This document shows, piece after piece, positions 1 through 10,600 of a stretch of DNA of 64,000 nucleotides. The notes under the pieces were generated by a model. It was not told the origin of the DNA and ran no database searches. It saw nothing but the letters and a program-made list of their open reading frames with translations. The position numbers were made by a program, and so were the translations under genes. Origin of the DNA: Rhodeus uyekii (Eukaryota; Chordata; Actinopteri; Cypriniformes; Acheilognathidae); contig JAWRVZ010000139.1 in NCBI GenBank assembly GCA_037043235.1, positions 1,647,001 to 1,711,000 of the forward strand, given 5' to 3'. Every line of letters begins with the position of its first letter. The first letter of the stretch is position 1.

Positions 1-423
1 CCCTTCTCCACGTCAAGGTCCTGTACCTGCGCCCGGAGGGCAGGAGAGTGAAATGGAGGTTGAGGGGGTGCTCTGGGTCTGTTATTATGTTCTGTGCAAG
101 GCGGGCTATTGCTCTGTCGTTGAGCTCTGAGATGTTGGGTGTAGGGGAATGTGTTATTTTTGAGGCTATGTGTGTTATTTTATTCAGTTTATTTTTGTTG
201 GTGACTGACAGCATGGTGTAAAAACTAGTGGAGCAGTATAACAGAATGGGCTGGATAATGCTTGTGTACAGTAATAACAGAAGGTGAGGGGCAATGTAAA
301 GGGAACTGAGTTTTCGCAGAGCATGAAGACGTTGTTGTGAGCGTTTATGGATATCTGTTATGTGATGATCAAAAGTGAGCTTGCTATCCAAGGTAAGTCC
401 AAGATATTTGAATTAAATATAAA
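1..423 (-). mobile_element. LINE ORF2 3'-end fragment (reverse transcriptase C-terminal region)
   Basis: Read on the minus strand this stretch is one open frame running off the window edge. It carries the usual C-terminal signature of fish non-LTR retrotransposon ORF2: FKYLGLTLDSKLTF, then a run like QRLHALRKLSSLYI, a hydrophobic LLLLYTSIIQPILLYCS segment, and HPLNLHFTLLPSGRRYR near the end. The frame meets a stop just upstream of FKYLG at about 423, where the sequence changes to the neighbouring LTR element, so this is a broken 5'-truncated piece. The clade (CR1/L2/Rex-like) is inferred from motif memory only. Confidence 0.7.
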
Positions 424-1146
424 GCTAAATATAAAACTAAACCAAAGTTCAGGTGGGGCGAGGCGCGCACGGGGCGCCGGCGGGGCGAGGCGCGCACGGG
501 GCGCCGGCAGGGCGAGGCGCGCACGGGGTGCCGGCGGAACGAGAGTCAAAGGGGCAGGCGGACCAGATGAGGTCCTTCTCCTCTTCCTCCGCTTGCGAAG
601 GCAGACAGCGGGCTTTGGGATGGCCGCCTCCAGGCCGGCAGCGGGCACTGGGACGGCGGCCGCTGGGACGGCAGCGGGCACTGGGATGACCGCCTCCGGG
701 GCAGCAGAGGGCACTGGGACGGCGGCCTCCGGGACGGCAGCGGGCACTGGGACTGCCCTGCTCTTCCTCCTCCGCCTCTTCTGAGACGAGGGAACCCCAC
801 TAACTACGGGAGTGACGGGGTAGTGGCAAGTGGGTTGGGAGCTTGTCTGGAGTGTCTGTTCCTGCGCTCCTAGGTGGTGGACATGGCCGACGAACTCCCA
901 GAAAGAGAGGTCCGAAAGCTTCTCCATCTCCCAGTATATGATGGGCTTATCCAGACAGAGGTTAAAAGTTTCTTTGAGGTCGTCCTCAGTGTAATCAAAG
1001 TCATCTACCTCTATCAGAAACCTGCAGGCAAAGTCTCTCACCTCTGTCCCCAACTGACGAAAATAACACTGATTAGTGTGCCGAATCATCAGTTGGCAGA
1101 CAGAAAGCCCCGAGGGAGTGGATGGGAACAGGAAAATTCCCATCAC
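358..1146 (-). pseudogene. gag-like ORF of an LTR retrotransposon, C-terminus chimeric
   Basis: A 262-codon minus-strand ORF. Residues about 30-95 contain a compact helical block (DFACRFLIEVDDFDYTEDD, then SFWEFVGHVHHLG) that I recognise from dispersed cyprinid gag-like sequences. The middle is low-complexity Pro/Ala/Val, and a 27-bp GC-rich unit is tandemly repeated about three times at 457-540 (repeated APPAPRARL). The last ~30 residues run into unrelated AT-rich sequence at the LINE junction, so the true C-terminus is lost. It lies directly downstream, on the same strand, of the LTR at 1239-1641, the expected LTR-leader-gag order. No zinc knuckle, protease or RT follows. Confidence 0.5.
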
Positions 1147-1238
1147 TGCAGATTCCTATCCATAAGCGTCCAAAACCAAACAAAAATAATAAAAAAATAA
1201 TCCACCTCACTGCTGAGTCCAGAACGGTGGTGTCATTC

Positions 1239-1641
1239 TGTCACGATATATTAAAGGGAGGACTCAAGTGCAAGGAAAGGTGGATTTATTAACAAACTGT
1301 AAACAAACATAAATGTAAAGCAAAAACCCACGAGGGGGAAAACATAACAAAGATCAAAATAACAGATACTCAAAGAGAACATAACAGACCGGCGTGCAAG
1401 GCAGGGAATCACAGACCTGGAACAGGAAAGACATCTACAAATGACAATGACACCACACAGGACAGCAAACACACTGGGATTAAATAGAGCACCTGAGGGA
1501 AGGTAGTGATGAGACACAGCTGGGAATGATTAAGGGAAACAAGGAGGCGGGGCAGACACTAATGAGACAAACACACGGGAGAGAGAGCAGTGCCACGGTT
1601 CTGTCCCCTAGAACACTAAAAACAGAGACAGAACCGTGACA
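1239..1641 (-). mobile_element. LTR (5' LTR of the minus-strand element)
   Basis: On the minus strand it begins TGTCACGGTTCTG and ends CGTGACA, the TG..CA ends of an LTR. It contains an AATAAA signal about 60 bp before its end, followed by a CTTGAGTCCTC motif shared with the next LTR. Flanking pentamers differ, as expected if internal sequence (leader plus the gag-like ORF) follows rather than a solo LTR. Confidence 0.65.
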
Positions 1642-2265
1642 GTCTGGTCCCGATACTTTGGTCTGGTTCAGTTTCGGTTTTGTGTCGGGATTTGGGCATC
1701 CATAACTCGTGTGTTCGTCCTTGTCGTGAGAGCGTGTGACAAGTGTTTTGCTTATTCTCACACGCTCTACGTTATGTGAGTGGGCGCGGTTTCAAGCTCT
1801 GCTCGTACCGCGCGCTCTCGTGTCCTTGTCCTGTGTTGTAAGCACACGGTTCGTGTTTATGTCGGCCACGTGCTTTCATGTTGTGTTTTTGTGATCTTTG
1901 TTTAATGTCAACAAGCGGCGATTCGCATTGGCTGCATGTTTGTCTCGTCAATGTGTAACCCTCCCACCTTGTTTCCCTGCTTTAGTTTGATTTGTTCCCA
2001 GCTGTGTCTCATTCAATTACCGTTCCTCATGTGTGTATTTAATCCATCCATGGTTTCTCGTCATTGAATGGTTGTGTGCTCCTTGTCTCTGTCTCCAGTT
2101 CCAGTCGTGATTTTCCTACTCTAGTTCTTGTTCAGTCCAGTCTAGTCTTGTTTTTCCCCCTCGATGTGTTTTTTGTTCAGTTTTTTTTTCCATTTTGTTA
2201 TTAATAAATCCCCATGCTCTTGCATCTTTGAGTCCTCGCCTCATCTACCTCCACATACCTTGACA
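1642..2265 (+). mobile_element. second LTR-like sequence, plus strand
   Basis: Abuts the previous LTR. It ends CCTTGACA after an AATAAATCC polyadenylation signal (2203-2208) and a TTTGAGTCCTCGC motif resembling the R/U5 region of the neighbouring LTR. A gag-like ORF follows 160 bp downstream, so it is probably the 5' LTR of a plus-strand element. The exact left end could not be placed. Confidence 0.5.
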
Positions 2266-2428
2266 GAGTCTGCCTTTTATGCATATATTGCTACATAAAC
2301 ATGATGTCTGAAGATACCTAGCGTGTTTATTCTTCAGTTTACACGGTAACAGTTGTAATTTCTTCGATTATGGATGCTCTTAATGCTGCTGCCGTGCCTC
2401 GCTGAATAGTGGAGGACCAGCCCACATC

Positions 2429-2782
2429 GTGGCTAACATACCTCTGCCGTCACCGATGAACATGAATGGTGACTGGAGCGCTAACTGGGATTTACTCAGA
2501 GCTGAGTTTGAGGACTATGTGCTGGTCACAGGCCTGGCTGAAAAAACTACAGAGGTCCAAGCTGCCACATTGAGAAGTGTGATGGGATCTGAATGCAGGC
2601 ATGTTTACCGACACAATTTGAATCTCACAGCAGTGCAGCAGAGAGATATTACAGCCATCCTTGATGCATTGGATGCATACTTTAAGCCAGCTTATATTCA
2701 CTTCCTCAAAGAATCTGGAATATGGCGCCTGGAAATGCGTGTCAGTATTTTCAGGAGTTTGGGCGAAAATCACACTAAATGA
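2429..2782 (+). pseudogene. truncated Gypsy-type gag ORF
   Basis: 117 codons. The N-terminal half matches the pattern of Ty3/Gypsy gag in fish: a short leader, then NWDLLRAEFEDYVLVTGL, QAATLRSVMGSECRHVY, and AILDALDAYFKPA. After about residue 92 the pattern is lost and the frame soon stops, so the nucleocapsid zinc knuckle and pol are deleted. Its position right after the LTR ending at 2265 supports a 5'-terminal remnant of one element. Confidence 0.6.
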
Positions 2783-3130
2783 TGCCAATATTATCACTGG
2801 TTCATGCCATGCACTGTAAACAAAGCGAAATCAGTTTCTCTCCTTCGTAGTGGAAGCCATTCAGAAAGCCTGGCCACTGCCATGCTATCAAAATAAAAGT
2901 TGCCTAATTATTTATAATTATATCTAGTTAAATCCCCTAGAGTGGACACAAATTACGGGAAAGTGTATTTATCACAGTAATGTTTTTGGAGAAGGTAAAT
3001 CATAATAGCTACACTAAAAAGGGATCTCCATCAGACATTTGAAAAATCATTGTTTCATTCTCTTTTCCTGTTATAAGTATTTTTTCTGTTCTAGGTGTGA
3101 TATCCCCTCAAATACGACCATAAGTCGTCT
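2783..3130. other. intergenic, nothing recognised
   Basis: AT-rich sequence between the retroelement remnants and the sacsin-like promoter. No ORF, repeat end or RNA gene could be supported. Confidence 0.5.
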
Positions 3131-3220
3131 GTTTCTGTTTCTGTTGGCAACCGTTTCTTTAAGGTTTAGTTCATAACGGATGAATGAACAATGAGTCAAG
3201 GAGGAGTGTGAGTTTCGTTT
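3131..3220 (+). promoter_or_regulatory. probable promoter of the sacsin-like gene with an ISRE-like motif
   Basis: GTTTCTGTTTCTG at 3131-3143 reads CAGAAACAGAAAC on the other strand, which fits the GAAANNGAAA core of interferon-stimulated response elements. A perfect AP-1 heptamer TGAGTCA is at 3192-3198. A second GAAA pair at 3211-3222 (GGGAAACGAAACT, minus) has only one base between the tetrads and is weaker. No TATA box is evident. Position about 100-200 bp upstream of the putative first exon is what makes the motifs interesting; regulation by interferon is inference. Confidence 0.4.
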
Positions 3221-3229
3221 CCCCCGAAT

Positions 3230-3323
3230 GGATTCTTTCCAGTGAACAGAAACCGAGACAATGACTGGCTTTATTAGTCTCCGTCTGACTGCTGGATTTC
3301 ACTCTTCATCAGGACCACTGGAG
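3230..3323 (+). other. putative non-coding first exon of the sacsin-like gene
   Basis: No long ORF. The segment ends in a strong donor, GAG|GTAAGAG (GT at 3324-3325). The next acceptor in range is CACACAG|GAG at 4668/4669, leading 19 bp upstream of the start codon at 4688. The 5' boundary is a guess. Confidence 0.4.
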
Positions 3324-3865
3324 GTAAGAGATAACCGCATCTGCAAGTTCTTGAAGTGTTACTCCTAGTAGATGATACTGTAATTTAATAGACTATATCA
3401 TAACTCAACAATTTAACATAAATTGTATTTTTTTATGTATTTTTTATTTAAAAAGTAAAAAAAAAGAGGGATCATAATTGGTATTATCTTTTTATTTAGC
3501 ACAAATATTGATTGCACAAGTTCATCTCAGAGAGTCTCAGATTTGATGTATGTTTTTATCTTGAAAACATATTTTAGTTTTCTCATCTGCAATACATCTC
3601 TAGGACATTTCCTGTCAGACTTTAAATAGACATTTAGGAAATGTTTTTTTTTTATGTTTATGATTTAGATTGTATGTAAAACTGACATCTTAAAGACATT
3701 TTTAAGATTATGCCTTCTAGATGAAGCTCTTTAACGAACATCTTGCAGAGATATGTGTGTTTCTGGGAAGCTGTTATTATATTTTATATACAGTATATAT
3801 ATATATTACAGACAATCTTTTGAGAATTTTCAGCAATCTCAGGTAGGCTAATTTACAGAAATATA

Positions 3866-3967
<102 letters not shown>

Positions 3968-4145
3968 CAACACTGGTATTGCTTGGGTTGAGGAAATGTT
4001 TTTGTTTTGTTATTTAAAAATGTCAGTTATTTTGACACCAGTGGTTCTTGAGGCAAAATTGTTCAGAAGGAAGAGATTTAACATATGATATAAATAATGT
4101 GGTGCAAAGGCAAATGGGACTGCTGTGGATCTGATGGGTTGAGCT

Positions 4146-4147
<2 letters not shown>

Positions 4148-4179
<32 letters not shown>

Positions 4180-4180
4180 A
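4148..4180. repeat. (GA)n microsatellite
   Basis: Short purine dinucleotide run in the first intron. Confidence 0.9.
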
Positions 4181-4687
4181 ATGAAGCTCCACCCATCTGT
4201 GATACAATAGCCTCCCAGAGCATCTGTGAGTGTTTGCAGTTTTTGTAATAGTTGTGAATGAGTCCCTCAGGTAAATAATCAGAAAAAACTGTAAAATTAG
4301 GGAATGTGCAGGAGCCGGAGGAGTTTTTGGAAGAACAGTTGTCATTTTTATTGCTAAGATAAACAAGGGACTCATGAACAACTGACACAAAACACAAAAC
4401 CAGTCGTATGTCATCAACACAACAGCATTACGATTCAAGTGTACAGTATTCTAACTTCTGAACGTGTTCAGTTGTGTAAAATCTGTTTAGCTTAGCTATT
4501 CAGGCCAGTGCAAGATAATGCAACATGCAATTTCTATGATCACTCTACTTTTATTTATTTATTACATTTTGCAATCTGCAAGGTGTGTATAATCTTATGA
4601 GCAGAACTGTGCTTTAGGCCACTGGAAAGAAGTACATTTTTTAAACCACACAGTTTTTAACCACACAGGAGAATGTAAAGAAGCAAG

Positions 4688-7600
4688 ATGAGTTCAGCGT
4701 CGAGACAAAAGAAGAAAAAGAAGTATGTGGGTTCTTATTCACTGCATGTTTTATACTTAGTCCTATAACTAATTTGAGAGTTCAGAGTATGTTTATGACA
4801 AATAAACAGTAAACGAATATGTTTTACAAATAATCTCAAACATACTCGCAAATTGATTTATTTTCAAATTGAATTTGCTCTGTGTGTGTTTTGTGCAGTT
4901 TGTGATAAACTTTACATTGCTCAATGCAGAAATAAATTTGGTGCGACGTCTCCACCATTCATTGATTACTTGAAAGAAATTTTGAGAAGGTACCCAGATG
5001 GGGGACAAATATTGAAGGTAGGTTTAAAAATAAATTATAAAAAATACACTTTACATATTGCATGAACACTTTCACATCACTGTCAAATGGTATGTGTCCT
5101 AAATATCTTGTTGCATCTGTCGATAATATTTATCCTGTAACATATCAGGAGCTGATACAGAATGCAGATGATGCAGGAGCTTCACGTGTGGTGTTTATTC
5201 ATGATGAGAGGCATTATGGGACTCAGAGCCTGTGGACTGAAGAGCTCGGGAAGTATCAAGGTATTTGTGTGGTAAACACCGGGAGCGTCTTTAAGAGGCG
5301 CTCACGCTACACTCAAGCTTTCTACATTACTTTAGAGCCCGCAACAAAGATATTACACTCTAGGATTTAGCATTCATCTCATTCATATGTAACATTCATG
5401 AAAAGCAACTATACATTCTGCCTTTTTTTATGTGAAAGAAGTTCTGAGTTCTGAAAGTTACAGTATGCATTTTTTGTACATAATAAATTGTTTAGCCGAC
5501 TGTGTCAATTATATGTGCTTCTGTTTTCATATGTATTTTACAAAATATATTTTGAAAATTTTTCCAATTTAGTAAATAAAAGTACAAAAAAAGTATAAAA
5601 AATCAGCCAGCACTATTACACTATTTGTTCAGTTAATATTATTGGCTTTATTATATCAGTTATATCAGTATCAGTTTTAGTGCATTGAAGCTCAATTGAA
5701 GGTTTGTAAATGTTGTGAGTATCATGACTAATATTTGCATGTTGTCATGATCAAAAGGTGTACAAAATCACTTTAATGATGGCAAGCACAACAACAGTGA
5801 ACTGGTGTAGGTGTCAACAGGATGAGTGAATGACAGTCTTGAAGTGGCTTATCTGGGTGACGGTAGACAGATTGTGTATCCAGGAGGTCTTGATGAAAAC
5901 AGAAGGAGATCTTGGAGAACACGAGAGGAGAGTAGCACAGAAGGGATGACACGGAGACTCTCTAGGTATACAGTGACAAGACCCGACGCAGGATTCTGTG
6001 TGAGGGCTGGTGATATGGTGACTGTGATTGGGGACAGGTGCAGGTGCTCAGCACTCGGGTAATTGGGAACGAGTGGGTGGAGTGTAAAAGTCTGGTGCAA
6101 GCGGTGTGGCAGAGTCCGTGACACATGTAGGCCTGGATTAAAGGGGTCCTATTATGCCCTTATATGAAGCAAAGTCTTGATTTGGTTTTGGGGTGTACTA
6201 GAACATGCTTTCATGCTTGATTATGCAAAAAACACATTCTGTTTTCACATATTTTGCATTATTACAGCACCTCTTTCCCCACTCTAACTCAAAAGCGTTG
6301 TTAGTTCCTGTTTCAATGAAGTCCCTCCTTCCAAAATACGAAATGTGCTGTGGTTGATTAGCTGGCCCAATGTGTTATGTTGTGATGTGCTGATGATTCT
6401 GATCTGTCTGATTTGCAACATGTAAATTAAGTCACTTCTCCTGAAATACATGATAGTAACTTTATAGTTTATACTTTATAGTTACCTATTCAACGTGTAT
6501 TGCATTAGTGTGTCTTTTTCAAACTATAAATGTATTGTTTTGCCAGTACTTATAAGTATTTAAATAGTCTAAAACCTAAAATAAACCTTATCTGGTTGAA
6601 AACACTGAAAAGTTGTGATAAATTATGAGCTCGTCCGTTTTGAGCGCAGCACCAGTCAACGTGTGAAAACACTTTTGAATTTAGCGGTTGATCGCATGAT
6701 ACACTGAACGTTATAATAACACCGCCGTGATCGCACACTCCAGGGACCAGCCAAGCCTGATCACACCCATGTGATCGTATCTGTCAACGGGTTAAGAATG
6801 TTGTAAGGCCCGCTCGCTCGGTCCAGCGGCTGTTTCTGAGAAGTGTGTGAAGGATCACTGCGCGTTTGGTCTTTTCAGTCGTGGCAAATTCCCATTAGTT
6901 TCCTATCTGACTCCATGTTTAATTATGACTGCAAATTTAGTTTAGAAAGCCAACTGGTCGTCGGTCATTAGTATAATAATTTGGCAAATAGACATTTGAT
7001 TATTCTATCAGTCTCGTTACTATTATTGCACTCGTTCATTCCCAGATCTCAGTGTCGCTCAGAGTCTCATGCTGGCTAATCCACGTGGATCTCAAGGTCA
7101 CAAATCCGCCAGTCTTGGTCTAAGATAGAGGTAATTGACTTATACTATTTAGACGTCAACTTTCGTGCATGCGCTGTCTAAAAGTACTTTATTTAGTCCC
7201 TATTGATCCGTATAACCTTATTTAAAGTTACTGTATTTCTAGTCACTACTACAGCTATAAGTCGACCAATATTGCATTTTCTAAAGTAGCTTTTGAGGGA
7301 AATTATATGCTTTATTTCATATGCTTTATTTTTCCGTTATTTTTCTATAATACATTATGTATCATTTCAGTCTGAACTTTTTTGTCCAGCTTCTGTGTGT
7401 GTGTAACTACACGCACGCTTTGTCCCTCTCTCTGCCATATATGGAGTTGTTTTTTCTCTCTCTCTCTACATCACCACACCCTATTAGGGGGAAGGGCTAT
7501 GAGTATAAGAATCGCCTGTCCTCTTTGTTTCCTCTGAGAACTGCATTCTGAATAAACCAGATTTGATTTTACTCGTGTGGTTCATTGAGCTGCGGTCTCC

Positions 7601-10600
7601 CGAGATCTCGTGAACATCCAGTTGCTGAGTAGACACTGAAAACCAACTACACTGAGAGCGGTTCTAGCAGCTTTGGTTTAGTCATGCCATGGCGAAGGGG
7701 TGAAGGGATCAGAGGGAAGGCCCACCCTGTTTAGATCAGTCGATCAACATTTGGTTGCCTGAACAGAAATTAAATTTGTTGGCCTTTACAGTCTAAGTAC
7801 ACTTAACCATGGACTAAGTGTTAGCCGAATCTCTAAAGCCTCAATCTGGTTTTCTAAATTCCAACTCGAACCAGACGTTAGTCCATTAACTAACCTGACG
7901 GGCGCCTTTGCAGTGACAAGGATGCAACACAATCTACTAGAGTTAATAATTTCAGAGTAAGACAGAATAATTTATTAATAGTCAGCTAAATGTATCATGC
8001 CAATTACATAATTTAGTTCAAAGATAGTCAATACAAACACTGAATTCTCAGAAATAGATTAAAAGATGCATACCTTAACTTAGGAAAATACATAATGTTG
8101 AATGCACTCAACATTACAGGCTGATCTTGATAATAATTTGCCTGGAAATATAATTGTCTGTGGGACACTTCAACATTATGAAATCCTCCAGCCACCAAAA
8201 GAGAAAGCCATGAGCATCTTGAAATTTTTCCTTAAATATCCAGACCTGGGGCCTCATGTACTAAGACTTGCGTTGAATTCATGCTAAAACATCGCGTACG
8301 GACAAAGCTGTGAATGTGCGAACGCACAAAAAAATCCAGATGTATCAATCTCTGCGTTCGAAGGATCCCGCGCATATTCTCTTCGTACATCCCGATTCAC
8401 GTGAAATTAAGCGCACATGCACGAGCACAACACTCCACCCAGTCTCCTCCCTTCATTAAACTGATTTAAATATGGTAATGAGTCCATTGGGCAAAAGCAA
8501 GTGGCACGAAAATGAAAGTGAAAGTACAGAAAGTGAGTTGGAGGTACTACTATCGGAGGTAGAAATTTGAAAAAAATATATTTGGAACTGTCCTCCGGAA
8601 TTAATAACAAAAGGAAAAAAATATGAAAATATGGGGGAGTTTGGCTGATGCCGTCAATGCGGTTGGATCTGAAAGTCGCACTGTAAATGATCTTAAAAAG
8701 AAATGGTCTTATAATTGTCTTTAGTGGATAACCGCGGTCTCCTGAAGGGTTGTTGTATAATTAAATACAATTATTATATATAATTGTTATATAATTAATT
8801 AAATTAAATGCAAATAAATTAAAATAAAAAGTACTATTAGATAGAACCATAACTTTAAATGCATCACTCATCAAGCAGCCACCCATCGCGCACTCTGTCA
8901 GCTACCAGCTGTCACCCACACATGCTTTTTGTAAGGATGTATGAATCATGGGTTGACCCAGGCCACCTTGCCACAATATTTGTTAGGCGTATTTGCGCAT
9001 CACTTATAATCTGCACTTTTATTGAATGGAAATGTTTCCGATTCACATATGCAAATTCATCTTCAGATGGTGCCTTATATGTGTGTGCATTCGATCGCTC
9101 CGTTTACATTAGGGAAACCGGCTATCGCTGCAAATTGCATTTTAATGTTTGGCTGGTCAACTGCATCATTTGAGATCATTCATATGGGCATTGCGCGGCT
9201 CAAATACGACTCCTTATTCCTGAGCGGTCTGTCAGTTCCCTTTGGAAAGAATCAGTTGCCAGGAAACCAAGCGTTGTCAGCACCTGCAACGGAACGGGTA
9301 TTGCGTGTTTCCTCGCTGTCTCTCTCTCTAGATTCGGACCCATCTAGATTCGGAGGATAGCCCTTGCAAATCTGAAATGGCTGATAAGGCAGTCATCCTG
9401 GGCCAGAAAATCATTGTGGTCCCTAAAAACTCGTTCTCTTCGGATTCTGCCATTAGCAATGTCCTCTAATAAAGCCAAAGCTGCCGTAGCCATAGACTAA
9501 GGGTTGTGTCAATTTGCACAACAGACTTGTAGAACAATTCGTTGTGTCATGTTAGCAGCTTCACTTCATTGCCTGTAGGAGTCGCCAATGGACAAAACAA
9601 TGAGAAATGTACTTGCCGTGGAGAAACGCACATTGTCACATTAGTTTCACTTTTAGTACATCCGACCTTGAGCGTGAAAGCTGGCGAACGCATCGTTTTT
9701 GTGCGTAAGCAGTGTTGATACATGAGGCCCCTGGGGTCTTATTTATAAAGCGTGCATACGCACAAAACGGGGCTGGAAATGTACGTACGCCACTTCCCAT
9801 GCAAAGGTTGTGATCTATAAAAATAAACTTGGCGGGAGACGGTGTGCACCTTTAAGCAAACTTTGAGCTGTGCGTACGCACATTCTGGAGACAAAGGGAA
9901 TAGGCGACACAGATGGTGAGGTCGTGGACTGAAGTTAGATTGTAAAAAATAAATATGAGAAGAACGATTATAAGAATTAATGACGTTTAATTTTCACACC
10001 ATTTCATACGTTATATCCACATTATCATGAAGATTAAATCCAACAGTGTTATTTGTGCGATTGTTTTAGGCTATATATATCTAGTAAAATCCAAAACATT
10101 TTTATGATAATCAGCACTGCCTTACAGTCACATTTTCCACAACGGGAGCGCAAGACCTGGTTAGTCGCCCACTAAAGACTTCCAATGATGGACAACAGCC
10201 TCACCCCCGCCATGGCCCAAAAGGCGGTGCACTTATTCTATACTGTGGCAGCTGTGGCTGCCACCCCCAAGCCCGCGACATTCCGTCAGTCAGAGTCGAT
10301 CACCCCAGCCTCGGCACGAAGGGTGGTGATTTTGTTTTTTGCTGTGGCAGCTGTGCGAGCCTGGAAGCTGCACAGGGCTGCCGCCCCAGAGCCTGCGATT
10401 TGTCAGCCAGCGCCTATATGAGGCTGGTTCACGTTACGCACAACTGCGGGTAATCTGTGATTTATAAAGGGAACATTGCTTACAGGTGTGCGTGCGCACG
10501 GTTATATAAATCGGAATATTTTTTGCCGTACGTCATTTTTAGCTTTTGAGCGCATGTAATCTTTTAGTAGGGATCCTATGCACAGTTTTATGAATGAGGC

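Larger units (their letters stand above)
8249..9730. mobile_element. Harbinger (PIF) DNA transposon, decayed autonomous copy
   Basis: Inverted ends GGGCCTCATGTA ... TACATGAGGCCC, flanked by CTG on each side (8246-8248, 9731-9733). Inside are remnants of both proteins of Harbinger elements: a Myb/SANT-like gene on plus (about 8632-8724) and a HARBI1-like transposase on minus (about 8912-9145). The zebrafish Harbinger3 family is known to target a CWG core, consistent with these triplets. Confidence 0.8.

Noticed and set aside
3209..3223. GGGAAACGAAACT as an ISRE
   Set aside because: The two GAAA tetrads are separated by one base, not two; kept only as a weak secondary motif.
10185..10421. 78-codon Ala-rich ORF inside the non-autonomous Harbinger element
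   Set aside because: Biased composition, no homology recognised, non-autonomous context.
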